A stretch of 8,810 bases of DNA from an uncultured Collinsella sp. (GCA_902495955.1 CABUZE010000026.1:1-8810), one strand, 5' to 3'; counted from the stretch's first letter, positions 1 to 6,853 are shown. Notes: generated from the sequence alone by a model not told the origin. Translations and numbers: made by a program.

Positions 1-80
1 CGTTGGGGACGTTCTTAAATGACTAGTCAAACAAGAACGTCCCCAACGACTAGTCATTTAAGAACGTCCCCAACGACTAG
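1..80. repeat. Intergenic repeat cluster, inverted and direct copies
   Basis: Seen directly: positions 1-28 are the exact reverse complement of 48-75, giving a perfect 28-bp inverted repeat around a 19-base centre. In addition, 33-53 and 60-80 are identical 21-base direct repeats with a 27-base period. The core of every copy is AAGAACGTCCCCAACG (33-48 and 60-75 forward, 1-16 reverse). The left arm starts at the window edge, so the cluster probably continues outside. There is no coding capacity. It sits beyond the terminator of galT, so it is an intergenic repeat family rather than part of that gene. Whether it recurs elsewhere in the genome cannot be seen from here. Confidence 0.85.
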
Positions 81-82
81 CT

Positions 83-130
83 AATAAAACGGCGCCCGTC
101 GGCGATGTTGCCGGCGGGCGCCGTTGTTTT
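83..130. terminator. Bidirectional rho-independent terminator downstream of galT
   Basis: A 15-bp GC-rich stem pairs 89-103 with 110-124 (one G-T pair) around the loop GATGTT. On the minus strand it follows the galT stop by about 48 bases and runs into TTTTATTAG, so it ends the galK-galT transcript. On the plus strand it runs into TTGTTTT, so it could also stop a convergent transcript entering from the left edge. Confidence 0.85.
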
Positions 131-171
131 GAAGACGAAATGATCCGTTTTCCTCCGTCCCCAAGGGATCG

Positions 172-1800
172 TTACAGCGAGTCGATAAAGCGCTGCTGGG
201 CGGCGCGGCCGGCTTCGTCCCACTTAAAGACGCCGGCGTTGTCGAGCACGTGGCCAAACACCACGCCGACCTCTTCGTGCAGGATATCGATGGCGTTGTC
301 CGCCGTGAGCTCATCGGCGCGGCGGGCATAGACGTCCTCGGCCCATGCGGCGTGGCTGTGGCAAAGGTCGTCGCCCTCGAGCGCAGCGGCAAGGTCGTAG
401 CTGGCATCGGCCTTGGCCGCCAGCAGGTGCTCGCGGACAGCGCCGAGCTCGGGGACCAAGCGCGGCGGTAAAATCGCCAGGCCCTTGACCTCGATCAGGC
501 CGATGTTCTCCTTCTTGATATGGTGGTACTCGGCATGCGGGTGGAAAACGCCCAGCGGATGTTCGTCGGTCGTGATATTGCAGCGAAGCGCCAGGTAGGC
601 CTCGTAAATCTCGCCGCCGGCATTGCCGCGGGAGTCGACGCGGCGGATGACGGGCGTCACGGTGTTGTGCGCCACGCCGTCGGCTGTGTGCGCGATGACG
701 CCCACCGACTCATCGGTCCACTCGCGCCAGGCGAGGATAATCTTCTCGGCGGCGTCGAGCAGCTGGGCGCGGTCGTGCGAGCGCAGCCGCAGCACCGAAA
801 GCGGCCACTGCAACACGGTACCGCTGACCTGGTCAAAGCCGGGCACGTTAAACTGCGAGACTTCGGTGGCATGCATCATGGGGAACTCGTGCGCGCCGCC
901 CTGGAAGTGGTCGTGCGACAGAATCGAGCCGCCCACGATGGGCAGGTCGGCGTTGGAGCCAATAAAGTAGTGCGGGAACAGGTCGACAAAGTCGAGCAGG
1001 CAGGTCAGCCCCTTGCGGTCGACGTGCATCGGACGATGCGCGGAGCTCATAGCAATGCAGTGCTCGTTAAAGTACGCGTACGGGCTGTACTGGAAGCCCC
1101 AGCGCTCGCCATTAAGCTGAATGGGAATAACGCGTAGGTTCTGACGGGCGGGATGGGTGCCGCCGTCGGCTGCGGCGGAGCGTCCAGGGTAGCCCTCGTT
1201 TTCGATGCAGAGTTGGCAGGCGGGATACTTCTCGCCCGTGTTCTTGGCTGCACCTGCCGCGGCGATATCGCGCGGGTCCTTTTCGGGCTTTGACAGGTTG
1301 ATAGTGATCTCCAGGTCGCCCCAGTTGGTGGGGGTGCTCCATTTGATGTTGCGCGCGATGGCGGCACGGCGCACGTAGCCGGCGTCGCAGCACAGGCCGT
1401 AGAACCAGTCGGTCGCGGCACGGGGCTCGTTGACGCCCATGCGTCCGTTGAACTCCTCGTTTACAACCGAAGGCCTCGGCATGAGAACGCCCATAATGCG
1501 CATGGCAATGCGGTCGCGGCCCGATGCCGTGTCCTCGGCAGCGCCGTTGGCAACGGCGGTCTCGGAGAGCGCGGCAAGCGTGCCCTCCAGGTCAAAGTCG
1601 GGCAGGGTATCGGGGTGAACGAGCGAGAGTTTCTCGACCTGGAGCGCCCAGGCCATGTCGAGTGCGGGGCCCGTGGCGCCGATGCACTCCAGAATGGTGT
1701 TGTAGGCCCAGATGCGGTCGTCCTGTCCGATCATCGATCGGTGGATGGCATATTCGATGAGGCCCTGCGCGGCCTCGCGCACATCAGTCATTACAGCCAT
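172..1800 (-). CDS. galT: UDP-glucose--hexose-1-phosphate uridylyltransferase (GalT, type 2)
   Basis: Cytoplasmic Leloir-pathway enzyme that swaps uridylyl groups: galactose-1-phosphate + UDP-glucose gives UDP-galactose + glucose-1-phosphate. The 542-residue product has the length and motifs of the long Gram-positive GalT class (about 500 residues), not the ~350-residue E. coli type. Visible landmarks are CQLCIENEGYPGR (195-207), the active-site region SHDHFQGGAHEFP (295-307), where H-D-H-F-Q takes the place of the HPHxQ motif of the short class, and HPHAEYHHIKKENIGLIEVKG (420-440). The start at 1800 is chosen because AAGGGGG lies 10 bases upstream inside galK; an in-frame ATG at 1791 (TAATG with the galK stop) is the alternative. 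The first codons overlap the galK end by 10 bases, implying translational coupling in a galK-galT operon. A hairpin terminator follows. Family assignment is firm. Confidence 0.95.
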   Translation of the reverse strand: MAVMTDVREAAQGLIEYAIHRSMIGQDDRIWAYNTILECIGATGPALDMAWALQVEKLSLVHPDTLPDFDLEGTLAALSETAVANGAAEDTASGRDRIAMRIMGVLMPRPSVVNEEFNGRMGVNEPRAATDWFYGLCCDAGYVRRAAIARNIKWSTPTNWGDLEITINLSKPEKDPRDIAAAGAAKNTGEKYPACQLCIENEGYPGRSAAADGGTHPARQNLRVIPIQLNGERWGFQYSPYAYFNEHCIAMSSAHRPMHVDRKGLTCLLDFVDLFPHYFIGSNADLPIVGGSILSHDHFQGGAHEFPMMHATEVSQFNVPGFDQVSGTVLQWPLSVLRLRSHDRAQLLDAAEKIILAWREWTDESVGVIAHTADGVAHNTVTPVIRRVDSRGNAGGEIYEAYLALRCNITTDEHPLGVFHPHAEYHHIKKENIGLIEVKGLAILPPRLVPELGAVREHLLAAKADASYDLAAALEGDDLCHSHAAWAEDVYARRADELTADNAIDILHEEVGVVFGHVLDNAGVFKWDEAGRAAQQRFIDSL

Positions 1801-2996
1801 GCCGCGTAAGCCCCCTTGTCAGAGATGGCGTAGTGACGGGCAGAGCCCTCGCCCAGCCAGCCGTTCATCTTGGTAATGAAGGTGTCGACCAGGTCGAGCG
1901 GCACGAAGGCCTGGATGGTACCACCAAAGCCGCCACCGTGGATACGGACGGCGCCGCGGCCGTCGAGCACGTGCTCGGCCAGTGCCAGGGCATACATCGA
2001 GGGCTGCTCGGAGCCCAGCTTGGCAACGACATTCTGCAGGTACATGGCAGAGCTGGCGCCGGACTCGCGCGTCAGGACCAGGAACTGATCGATGTCGCCG
2101 GCGTTGAGCGCTGCCCAGCGCTTGTCGACCAGGCCGTTTTCGTACCAGTAGTGAACGGCGCGCAGGCAGGCACGGTCGCCCAGTTTGGCACGCAGCTCGG
2201 GGAGCTTGGCGTCAAAATCGGCAACATCGACCTCGCACAGGCGTACCTTGCCAAACTCGGCGGCGACGTCTTGCATCTCGCGCGGAACGGCGGCGTAGTC
2301 GTCGGTGGCGGCCACGTGGTCGGCACCGACCTTAACGAGCACGAGCGCATAGCCGTGATCCTCAAAGTTGAGCTCGAGCTTCTGGGTTTTAGGCTGAGCC
2401 TGGTCCTCAAAGTCCATGTAGGCAAGGCCGCCCAGGCACACGGCGGCCTGGTCCATCAGACCGCAGGGCTTGCCGTAATAGTTGTTCTCGGTGCGCTGGC
2501 TCATCTGCGCGAGCGCGACGGGCTCGATGGCGGGTGCGCCCCAGAGGGTTTCCATGGCGCGACCGTACGCCGCCTCGACAGCAGCAGAGCTCGAAAGGCC
2601 GCCGCCCGAGGGGACGGAGCAGGTGAAGGCGAAGTCGAAGCCCTGGGGCTCAACACCAAGCGCTGCGACCTCGTGGGCCATGCCGCGTACGAGGCTTGCG
2701 GACGTGCCCTTCTCGGACTCCTGAACATCCAGCGTGTCGAGCGCGATCTCAAACGTGGGATAGCCCTCGTCGGCGACGCGAATCTTGTTGGAGTCGGTCG
2801 CCACGGCGATGCCGTCAACGGCGACATCGAGCGAGCCGGCGATAACGTGGCCACCCTCGTGGTCGGTGTGGTTGCCACTGATCTCGGAACGGCCGGGCGC
2901 GTGCACATAGAGCACCTGGCGGTCGCCGATGGGGCCAAACTCCTCCTCAAACAGCTTGGTGAGCGTGGCGAATGTCTTTTCGTCGGGAGTGGTCAT
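1791..2996 (-). CDS. galK: Galactokinase (GHMP kinase family)
   Basis: Phosphorylates galactose with ATP to galactose-1-phosphate, the first committed Leloir step, in the cytoplasm. The 401-residue product matches the usual ~390. GHMP landmarks: galactose-binding signature APGRSEISGNHTDHEGG (33-49), ATP-binding loop VPSGGGLSSSAAVEAA (128-143), the catalytic Asp in CGLMDQ (D182), and the third motif RIHGGGFGG (351-359). The signature reads G-N-H-T-D-H, where classical galactokinases have G-E-H-T-D-Y; the N form is one I know from clostridial-type GalK proteins. The start at 2996 is preferred to in-frame ATGs at 3083 and 3068 because AAGGAAAGGA lies just upstream, the protein then begins at the family's normal N-terminus, and the longer forms would run through an operator-like site. 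First gene of galK-galT; upstream DNA is shared with the divergent lacI-type gene. Confidence 0.95.
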   Translation of the reverse strand: MTTPDEKTFATLTKLFEEEFGPIGDRQVLYVHAPGRSEISGNHTDHEGGHVIAGSLDVAVDGIAVATDSNKIRVADEGYPTFEIALDTLDVQESEKGTSASLVRGMAHEVAALGVEPQGFDFAFTCSVPSGGGLSSSAAVEAAYGRAMETLWGAPAIEPVALAQMSQRTENNYYGKPCGLMDQAAVCLGGLAYMDFEDQAQPKTQKLELNFEDHGYALVLVKVGADHVAATDDYAAVPREMQDVAAEFGKVRLCEVDVADFDAKLPELRAKLGDRACLRAVHYWYENGLVDKRWAALNAGDIDQFLVLTRESGASSAMYLQNVVAKLGSEQPSMYALALAEHVLDGRGAVRIHGGGFGGTIQAFVPLDLVDTFITKMNGWLGEGSARHYAISDKGAYAAWL

Positions 2997-3036
2997 GGGA
3001 GTCCTTTCCTTGGCGCGCACGGGTGAGTTTTGCGTC

Positions 3037-3054
3037 GTTATGAGTACGTTAACA
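3037..3054 (+). promoter_or_regulatory. Operator-like site 1, next to galK
   Basis: GTTATGAGTACGTTAACA. It is an exact 18-base inverted copy of site 2 (3105-3122) and shares GAGTACGTTAACA with site 3. The centre GTTAAC (3048-3053) is palindromic. It lies about 41 bases upstream of the galK start codon, within the likely galK leader or promoter. A LacI-type repressor is encoded divergently, so binding by that protein is the natural inference; no binding evidence exists in the sequence itself. Confidence 0.6.
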
Positions 3055-3104
3055 ACTTGAAGCGGCATGAACCGAGTGTTCACGATACCGCACGTTACGG
3101 GCTA

Positions 3105-3122
3105 TGTTAACGTACTCATAAC
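3105..3122 (-). promoter_or_regulatory. Operator-like site 2, inverted copy of site 1
   Basis: The reverse complement of site 1 over 18 bases without mismatch. Core TATGTTAACGTA (3103-3114) is the most symmetric of the three copies, palindromic at 10 of 12 positions. The GTTAAC centres of sites 1 and 2 are 58 bases apart, a spacing that could allow repressor looping over the galK promoter. Confidence 0.6.
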
Positions 3123-3228
3123 ACAACGCTTGTCACTTTTTGAGAATCTGGTAATCGGTAGAAATACAGCCGTGAACGGTACTGCCGTATGGACTTATAA
3201 AGCAGAAGAGATGCAGATAGAAAAAGTA

Positions 3229-3241
3229 GAGTACGTTAACA
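3229..3241 (+). promoter_or_regulatory. Operator-like site 3, upstream of the LacI-type gene
   Basis: GAGTACGTTAACA, identical to the core of sites 1 and 2. It lies 94 bases upstream of the regulator's GTG start and about 30 bases downstream of the candidate TTATAA -10 element, where bound repressor would block early transcription. This suggests autoregulation. Confidence 0.55.
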
Positions 3242-3334
3242 TGCGTCCGACGATAGCGGGCCTCGGCGCGGGGTGTATTTCTGCCCAGGCCGGCATTCAC
3301 GCTATTCAGATCTCGCAAGGGTGAAGGTGATCCT

Positions 3335-4366
3335 GTGGCAAGGCGCCCGTCCAACGATACAGGTACGCGTCCGGTCTCCATGGCCGACGTCGCCCGCGCT
3401 GCCGGCGTTTCGCAGCAGACGGTTTCGCGCGTCGCCAACGGCTTGCCCAACGTTAACGAGCAGACGCGCCAGCGCGTGCAGGCCGCTATGCAAGAGCTCG
3501 GCTTTCGTCCGAGTTATGCCGGTCGCTCGCTGCGTGACGGCCGTTACCATTCGGTCGGCCTGTGCGTCAACGATGTCACCAAGTTTGGCAACCTCTCAAT
3601 GATTGACGGCATCGCCAGCGCTGCTCGCGAGCATAATTGCGCCATCACGCTGGTCGAGATGTCCAAGACCGAGGAGTTTTCGCTTGCCGAGGCCACGCGT
3701 CGTATGGCCGCATTGCCGGTGGACGGCATCATCATCGGCATGAGCCGCATGGCGCCCGATTTTGAGACGTTTGATCCACTGCCGGGCATTGGCACGGTCA
3801 TCGTTACCATGTACGCGCACCCGCGGGTGACCACGGTCGACTCCGATCATTACGGCTGCTCGCTATTGCTTATGGATCACCTGTTTGAGCTGGGGCACGA
3901 GCAGATTCGCTATATTGGCGGCCCGTCGTTCTCGGTCGACGAACAGTTTCGTCGCGCTGGCTGGCAGGATGCACTCGAGCGTAAACACATCGAGCCGGCA
4001 GAGCCGCTCGAGGGCGACTGGTCTGCCAACAGCGGCTACGAGGCCGGCAGGTACCTGGCCGAGCACGACAGCACCATGACGGCGATTTACGCGGCAAACG
4101 ACCAGATGGCAAACGGCGCAATTGCGGCGCTGCGCGATAGCGGCCTACGTGTGCCCGAGGACGTGAGCGTGGTGGGCGTCGACGATTCGCTCGATGATTT
4201 TGTGGCACACAACGAGCTCACGACCGTTCGATTCGATTTGCATCAGCGTGGACGCGAGGTGTTCGAGCACGCGGTTCCCAAGGCGGGGGCAACGGACAAA
4301 ACCGTTGCCATTCGTATTCCCGGCCAGCTTATCGTTCGACATACCACGGCAGCTCCCTGCGCATAG
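3335..4366 (+). CDS. LacI-family transcriptional regulator, probable galactose regulator
   Basis: A 343-residue DNA-binding repressor of the LacI/GalR family, which is the usual family length. Residues 15-35 (SMADVARAAGVSQQTVSRVAN) form the N-terminal helix-turn-helix, followed by the hinge region (about 56-70, PSYAGRSLRDG). The rest is a periplasmic-binding-protein-like effector domain, with typical blocks IRYIGG (191-196), DQMANGAIAALRDSGLRVPE (256-275) and VSVVGVDDS (277-285). The start is a GTG; GAAGG lies 7 bases upstream and the protein begins MARRPSND. It is divergent from galK and shares with it a control region holding three GTTAAC-centred sites, one in front of its own gene. The inferred role is repression of galKT, relieved by galactose or a related sugar; the exact ligand cannot be read from the sequence. 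No terminator was seen after it. Confidence 0.92.
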   Translation: MARRPSNDTGTRPVSMADVARAAGVSQQTVSRVANGLPNVNEQTRQRVQAAMQELGFRPSYAGRSLRDGRYHSVGLCVNDVTKFGNLSMIDGIASAAREHNCAITLVEMSKTEEFSLAEATRRMAALPVDGIIIGMSRMAPDFETFDPLPGIGTVIVTMYAHPRVTTVDSDHYGCSLLLMDHLFELGHEQIRYIGGPSFSVDEQFRRAGWQDALERKHIEPAEPLEGDWSANSGYEAGRYLAEHDSTMTAIYAANDQMANGAIAALRDSGLRVPEDVSVVGVDDSLDDFVAHNELTTVRFDLHQRGREVFEHAVPKAGATDKTVAIRIPGQLIVRHTTAAPCA

Positions 4367-4430
4367 TTTTCGCAGCTCAGCGGCTCAATATCGCACTTCG
4401 ATAACAATCGGTAAGGATGTCGGCAGATAG

Positions 4431-4458
4431 CTGTTAGGATGCAGCCGAGTGTTATGAT
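4431..4458 (+). promoter_or_regulatory. Candidate fprA promoter with extended -10
   Basis: TATGAT at 4453-4458 is preceded by TG at 4450-4451, giving an extended -10 (TGTTATGAT). A weak -35-like CTGTTA lies at 4431-4436 with a 16-base spacer. Transcription would begin near 4465, leaving a leader of about 30 bases with the strong AGGAGG (4481-4486) nine bases before the start codon. Confidence 0.5.
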
Positions 4459-4479
4459 AGACGGGCTCTTTTGTCTATC
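4456..4479 (+). promoter_or_regulatory. Dyad across the fprA -10 and leader
   Basis: GATAGAC (4456-4462) and GTCTATC (4473-4479) are perfect 7-bp inverted arms around a 10-base centre. The left arm overlaps the proposed -10 and the right arm ends two bases before the AGGAGG ribosome-binding site. The placement fits a repressor operator or a small leader hairpin; it has no U-tract and is not a terminator. Function is inference only. Confidence 0.4.
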
Positions 4480-4495
4480 TAGGAGGCTTTGCCTG

Positions 4496-5656
4496 ATGGA
4501 GATCACCAAGGATATCCGCTACATCGGTGTCGACGATCACGACATTGACCTGTTCGAGGGCCAGTACGATGTGTCCGAGAACGGTATGGCATACAACAGC
4601 TACGTTATCTTGGGCGAAAAGATCGCTGTCGCCGATTCAGTCGACGGCGGTTTTGTTGACGAGTGGCTCGGCAACCTCGAGGCCGTGCTCGATGGCCGTA
4701 CGCCTGACTACCTGATCGTCCATCACATGGAGCCCGATCACTCCGCCGGTATCGCCGCCTTTATGGAGCGCTATCCCCAGGCACAGATTGTGGCCAGCAT
4801 GGGCGCCTTTCGCATGATGGTCAACTACTTTGGCACCGACTACCCCGAGCGCAAGATGGTCGTCAAAGAGGGCGACGTGCTCGATCTGGGCGGTCACAGC
4901 CTAACGTTTGTCGGCGCCCCCAACGTTCACTGGCCCGAGGTGATCTTCTCCTACGAGTCCACCGACAAGGTGCTCTTTAGTGCCGACGGCTTTGGCAAGT
5001 TTGGCGCCAACGACATCGAGGATCCCGAGGGGTGGGCTTGCGAGGCTCGCCGCTACTACTTTGGCATCGTCGGTAAGTTCGGCAAGTTCGTGCAGGCCGT
5101 TCTCAAGAAGGCCGCCGACCTGGACATCCAGATCATCTGCCCGCTCCACGGCCCCGTGCTGACCGAGAACCTGGGCTACTACCTCGACACCTATAACACC
5201 TGGTCGAGCTATCAGCCCGAGGACGAGGGCATCACCATTGCCTACGCGAGCGTCTACGGCCACCTGAAGGCCGCCGTCGAGGAGCTCGCATCTGCGCTCG
5301 AGGCTCGCGGCCAGAAGGTCTCCGTCTTTGACCTGGCTCGCGACGACATGGCCGAGGCCGTTGAGGATGCGTTCCGCTACGACCGTCTGGTGCTCGCCTC
5401 CATTACCTATCAGGGCGAGATCTTCCCGTGCATGAGCACCTTTATCCACACGCTCGCCGAGCATGCCTACCAGAACCGCACCGTGGCGCTTGTCGAGTCC
5501 GGTTCCTGGGCGCCCGCAGCTGCCAAGGTTATGACCAAGGAGCTCGAGGGCATGAAGGACATCACCCTGACGCAGAACAAGGTGACTGTGCTGGGCTCGC
5601 TCAACGACGCCTCGCGCGCCCAGATCGAGGCCCTTGCTGACGAGCTGTCCAAGTAG
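4496..5656 (+). CDS. fprA: FprA-family A-type flavoprotein (flavodiiron protein)
   Basis: Flavodiiron proteins are cytoplasmic enzymes of anaerobes that reduce O2 to water and/or NO to N2O, receiving electrons from rubredoxin or a similar donor. The 386-residue product has an N-terminal metallo-beta-lactamase-like domain with all expected iron ligands: H77, E79, D81 (HHMEPDH, 76-82), H145 (NVHWPE), D164 (SADGFGKFG) and H218 (CPLHGP). The C-terminal half (about 247-386) is the flavodoxin-like FMN domain, starting ITIAYASVYGHLKAA. It stops there, without a C-terminal rubredoxin domain, so a separate electron donor is needed. The start at 4496 is set by AGGAGG nine bases upstream; an in-frame ATG at 4439 lies upstream of the proposed promoter -10 and is rejected. 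It appears to be a single-gene unit with its own promoter and terminator. Whether O2 or NO is the physiological substrate cannot be decided. Confidence 0.95.
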   Translation: MEITKDIRYIGVDDHDIDLFEGQYDVSENGMAYNSYVILGEKIAVADSVDGGFVDEWLGNLEAVLDGRTPDYLIVHHMEPDHSAGIAAFMERYPQAQIVASMGAFRMMVNYFGTDYPERKMVVKEGDVLDLGGHSLTFVGAPNVHWPEVIFSYESTDKVLFSADGFGKFGANDIEDPEGWACEARRYYFGIVGKFGKFVQAVLKKAADLDIQIICPLHGPVLTENLGYYLDTYNTWSSYQPEDEGITIAYASVYGHLKAAVEELASALEARGQKVSVFDLARDDMAEAVEDAFRYDRLVLASITYQGEIFPCMSTFIHTLAEHAYQNRTVALVESGSWAPAAAKVMTKELEGMKDITLTQNKVTVLGSLNDASRAQIEALADELSK

Positions 5657-5679
5657 CGACACATTCACTTCTGATGCTC

Positions 5680-5717
5680 AACCACCACAAAGGAGACCTT
5701 TGTGGTGGTTTTTGTTT
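5680..5717 (+). terminator. Rho-independent terminator of fprA
   Basis: A perfect 14-bp stem (5680-5693 with 5697-5710) around the triloop AGA is followed by a T-rich tract (TTTTTGTTT, 5709-5717). It begins 24 bases after the fprA stop. The opposing DeoR-type gene ends inside its T-tract at 5716; on that strand the hairpin has no U-run, so it is primarily the fprA terminator. Confidence 0.9.
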
Positions 5718-6519
5718 AAGCGCCGGCGATGATGAGGGCTGGACGTGCGCTGTCGGTGGCCTCGGCGATTGAGGTGGCGACGGCATGATCGGGGTCACGG
5801 TCCATCACGATGGCGTCGACATCGGTCAGCTCGGCAAAACGGTACATGCCGCGTCCGTTGACCTTACTGGCGTCCATGAGGGCGACGCTTTGATGGGCCG
5901 CGGCGATCATAGCCGTTTTGGTCTCGGCCATCTGGGGAAAGTCGGTCGTAAAGCCGCAGCTGGAGACAAAGGCGCCGGGGCACATGACGGCCAGATCGGC
6001 ATGGACCATTTGGAGCGCCTGCATAGTGAGCGGCCCGTACAAATAGCGATGGCCTTTGCGCAGCGCCCCGCCCAGCATGACGACATCGACCGAGGGCATG
6101 CTCTCGTCGATGTAATCGGCGATAGTAATGTCTGCCGTGATGACGGTGATGCCGTCGCGCTGGTCGAGGAGCCGGACGAACTCGAGCGCCGTGGTGCCCG
6201 AGTCGACGAGCAGCGTGTCGCCGTCATTGACGAGCTCGATGGCGCTTTGCGCGATGGCCTGCTTGGCAGCGACATTGACATTGATGCGGCGATCCTGCGT
6301 GGAGACGGTCAGGCGTTTGTGGAGCGAGACGGCACCGCCGTGCGTGCGGCGCAGCTTGCCTGCTTCGGCGAGGGCGTCCAGGTCGGCGCGGGCGGTGACG
6401 GAGGACACGCCAAAGGTCTGGGCGATTTCTGCTACCTGCACCGAGGCGTTATGATCGAGCATTTCCATAATCGCGGTACGGCGTTCGTCGGCAAAAGCAC
6501 GGTTGGTGGCTTGGGCCAT
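5716..6519 (-). CDS. DeoR/GlpR-family transcriptional regulator of sugar metabolism
   Basis: A 267-residue repressor of the DeoR family, close to the usual 250-260. Residues 11-60 (DERRTAIMEML to GKLRRTHGGA) are the N-terminal helix-turn-helix with the family's signature, recognition helix near SSVTARADLDAL. The remainder is the sugar-phosphate-sensing DeoRC domain, with VDSGTTALEF (105-114), MLGGALRKGHRYLYGP (148-163) and MDASKV (215-220) as typical blocks. The start at 6519 is chosen because GGAG lies about five bases upstream and the protein then begins at the normal N-terminus; the ATG at 6576 lacks a good ribosome-binding site and would add 19 residues. It is transcribed divergently from the class II aldolase at 6854, from an AT-rich shared region with dyads. 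The inferred role is control of that aldolase and perhaps itself, in response to a phosphorylated sugar. The ligand is unknown. Confidence 0.9.
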   Translation of the reverse strand: MAQATNRAFADERRTAIMEMLDHNASVQVAEIAQTFGVSSVTARADLDALAEAGKLRRTHGGAVSLHKRLTVSTQDRRINVNVAAKQAIAQSAIELVNDGDTLLVDSGTTALEFVRLLDQRDGITVITADITIADYIDESMPSVDVVMLGGALRKGHRYLYGPLTMQALQMVHADLAVMCPGAFVSSCGFTTDFPQMAETKTAMIAAAHQSVALMDASKVNGRGMYRFAELTDVDAIVMDRDPDHAVATSIAEATDSARPALIIAGA

Positions 6520-6853
6520 GCTTGCTCCATTCTTGGCTAAATTTGCAGGAATTGTGTTGACTCTATTTTCGTTCATTTTCTTTTTGAGTAAGAAAACACC
6601 TTTCGATTACTTATCTTTTCTATAAAAGAAAGACGCTGAACGCCTAAAATTCAATATCGAACACGCCCACTCGGCTCCAATTCCTTCCGTTTGCTTTTCA
6701 AAAACGACTGTATTGACCTGCATGGGCTCAATATCTCGCGCGTGTAAAGCCGCTGAATTTCATACAATGAGCGCAGAAAAACGCAAGGTAAAACGCCTTG
6801 TGAACAACTACGCCCGATGTCCAGATGCGGGCGAGGGAGAGGAGCAAACGCTC
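6520..6853. promoter_or_regulatory. Divergent control region between the DeoR-type gene and the aldolase
   Basis: A 334-base non-coding stretch whose DeoR-proximal half (about 6540-6660) is strikingly AT-rich. Visible dyads are TTTTCTT (6576-6582)/AAGAAAA (6590-6596) and TCTTTT (6614-6619)/AAAAGA (6624-6629). ATTTTC also occurs twice exactly ten bases apart (6565-6570 and 6575-6580). Such TTTC/GAAA elements resemble operators of several DeoR-family repressors, so binding by the adjacent regulator is likely. Minus-strand -10 candidate: TATAGA (6624-6619). Plus-strand -10 candidate for the aldolase: TACAAT (6773-6778), with only a weak -35. The aldolase ribosome-binding site GGAG is at 6841-6844, nine bases before the start. 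Confidence 0.5.

Larger units (their letters stand above)
2997..3334. promoter_or_regulatory. Divergent control region between galK and the LacI-type gene
   Basis: A 338-base non-coding stretch, visibly richer in A+T than its neighbours. It holds three copies of a 13-base operator-like motif (listed separately) and must carry promoters in both directions. For the plus-strand regulator the best promoter candidate is GTGAAC (3172-3177), 17 bases, TTATAA (3195-3200); another is TTGTCA (3130-3135), 16 bases, TAATCG (3152-3157). For galK I could not pick a convincing -35/-10 pair, which is common for promoters overlapped by operators. No leader peptide or riboswitch fold was recognised. Confidence 0.6.

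Noticed and set aside
1..80. Possible CRISPR array
   Set aside because: The spacers would be only six bases and repeats occur in both orientations, which does not fit CRISPR.
520..1137. 205-codon plus-strand ORF opposite galT
   Set aside because: Antisense shadow inside an intact gene.
1833..3026. 397-codon plus-strand ORF opposite galK
   Set aside because: Antisense shadow of a high-GC gene; the galK frame shows full GHMP motifs and this one shows none.
2997..3083. 29-residue N-terminal extension of galK
   Set aside because: Would place coding sequence over an operator-like site and skips the good ribosome-binding site before 2996.
3067..3324. 85-codon plus-strand ORF in the galK/lacI-type intergenic region
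   Set aside because: No good ribosome-binding site, no recognisable product, and it runs through two operator-like sites and the promoter candidates.
4901..5668. 255-codon minus-strand ORF opposite fprA
   Set aside because: Antisense shadow rich in Gly, Leu, Val and His, with no domain pattern; fprA on the other strand has all iron ligands.
5785..6540. 251-codon plus-strand ORF opposite the DeoR-type gene
   Set aside because: Antisense shadow with no recognisable domain; the DeoR frame is intact.
6713..6853. 47-residue N-terminal extension of the aldolase from a TTG
   Set aside because: Not found in the family; the internal ATG at 6854 has a well-placed GGAG and gives the usual length.
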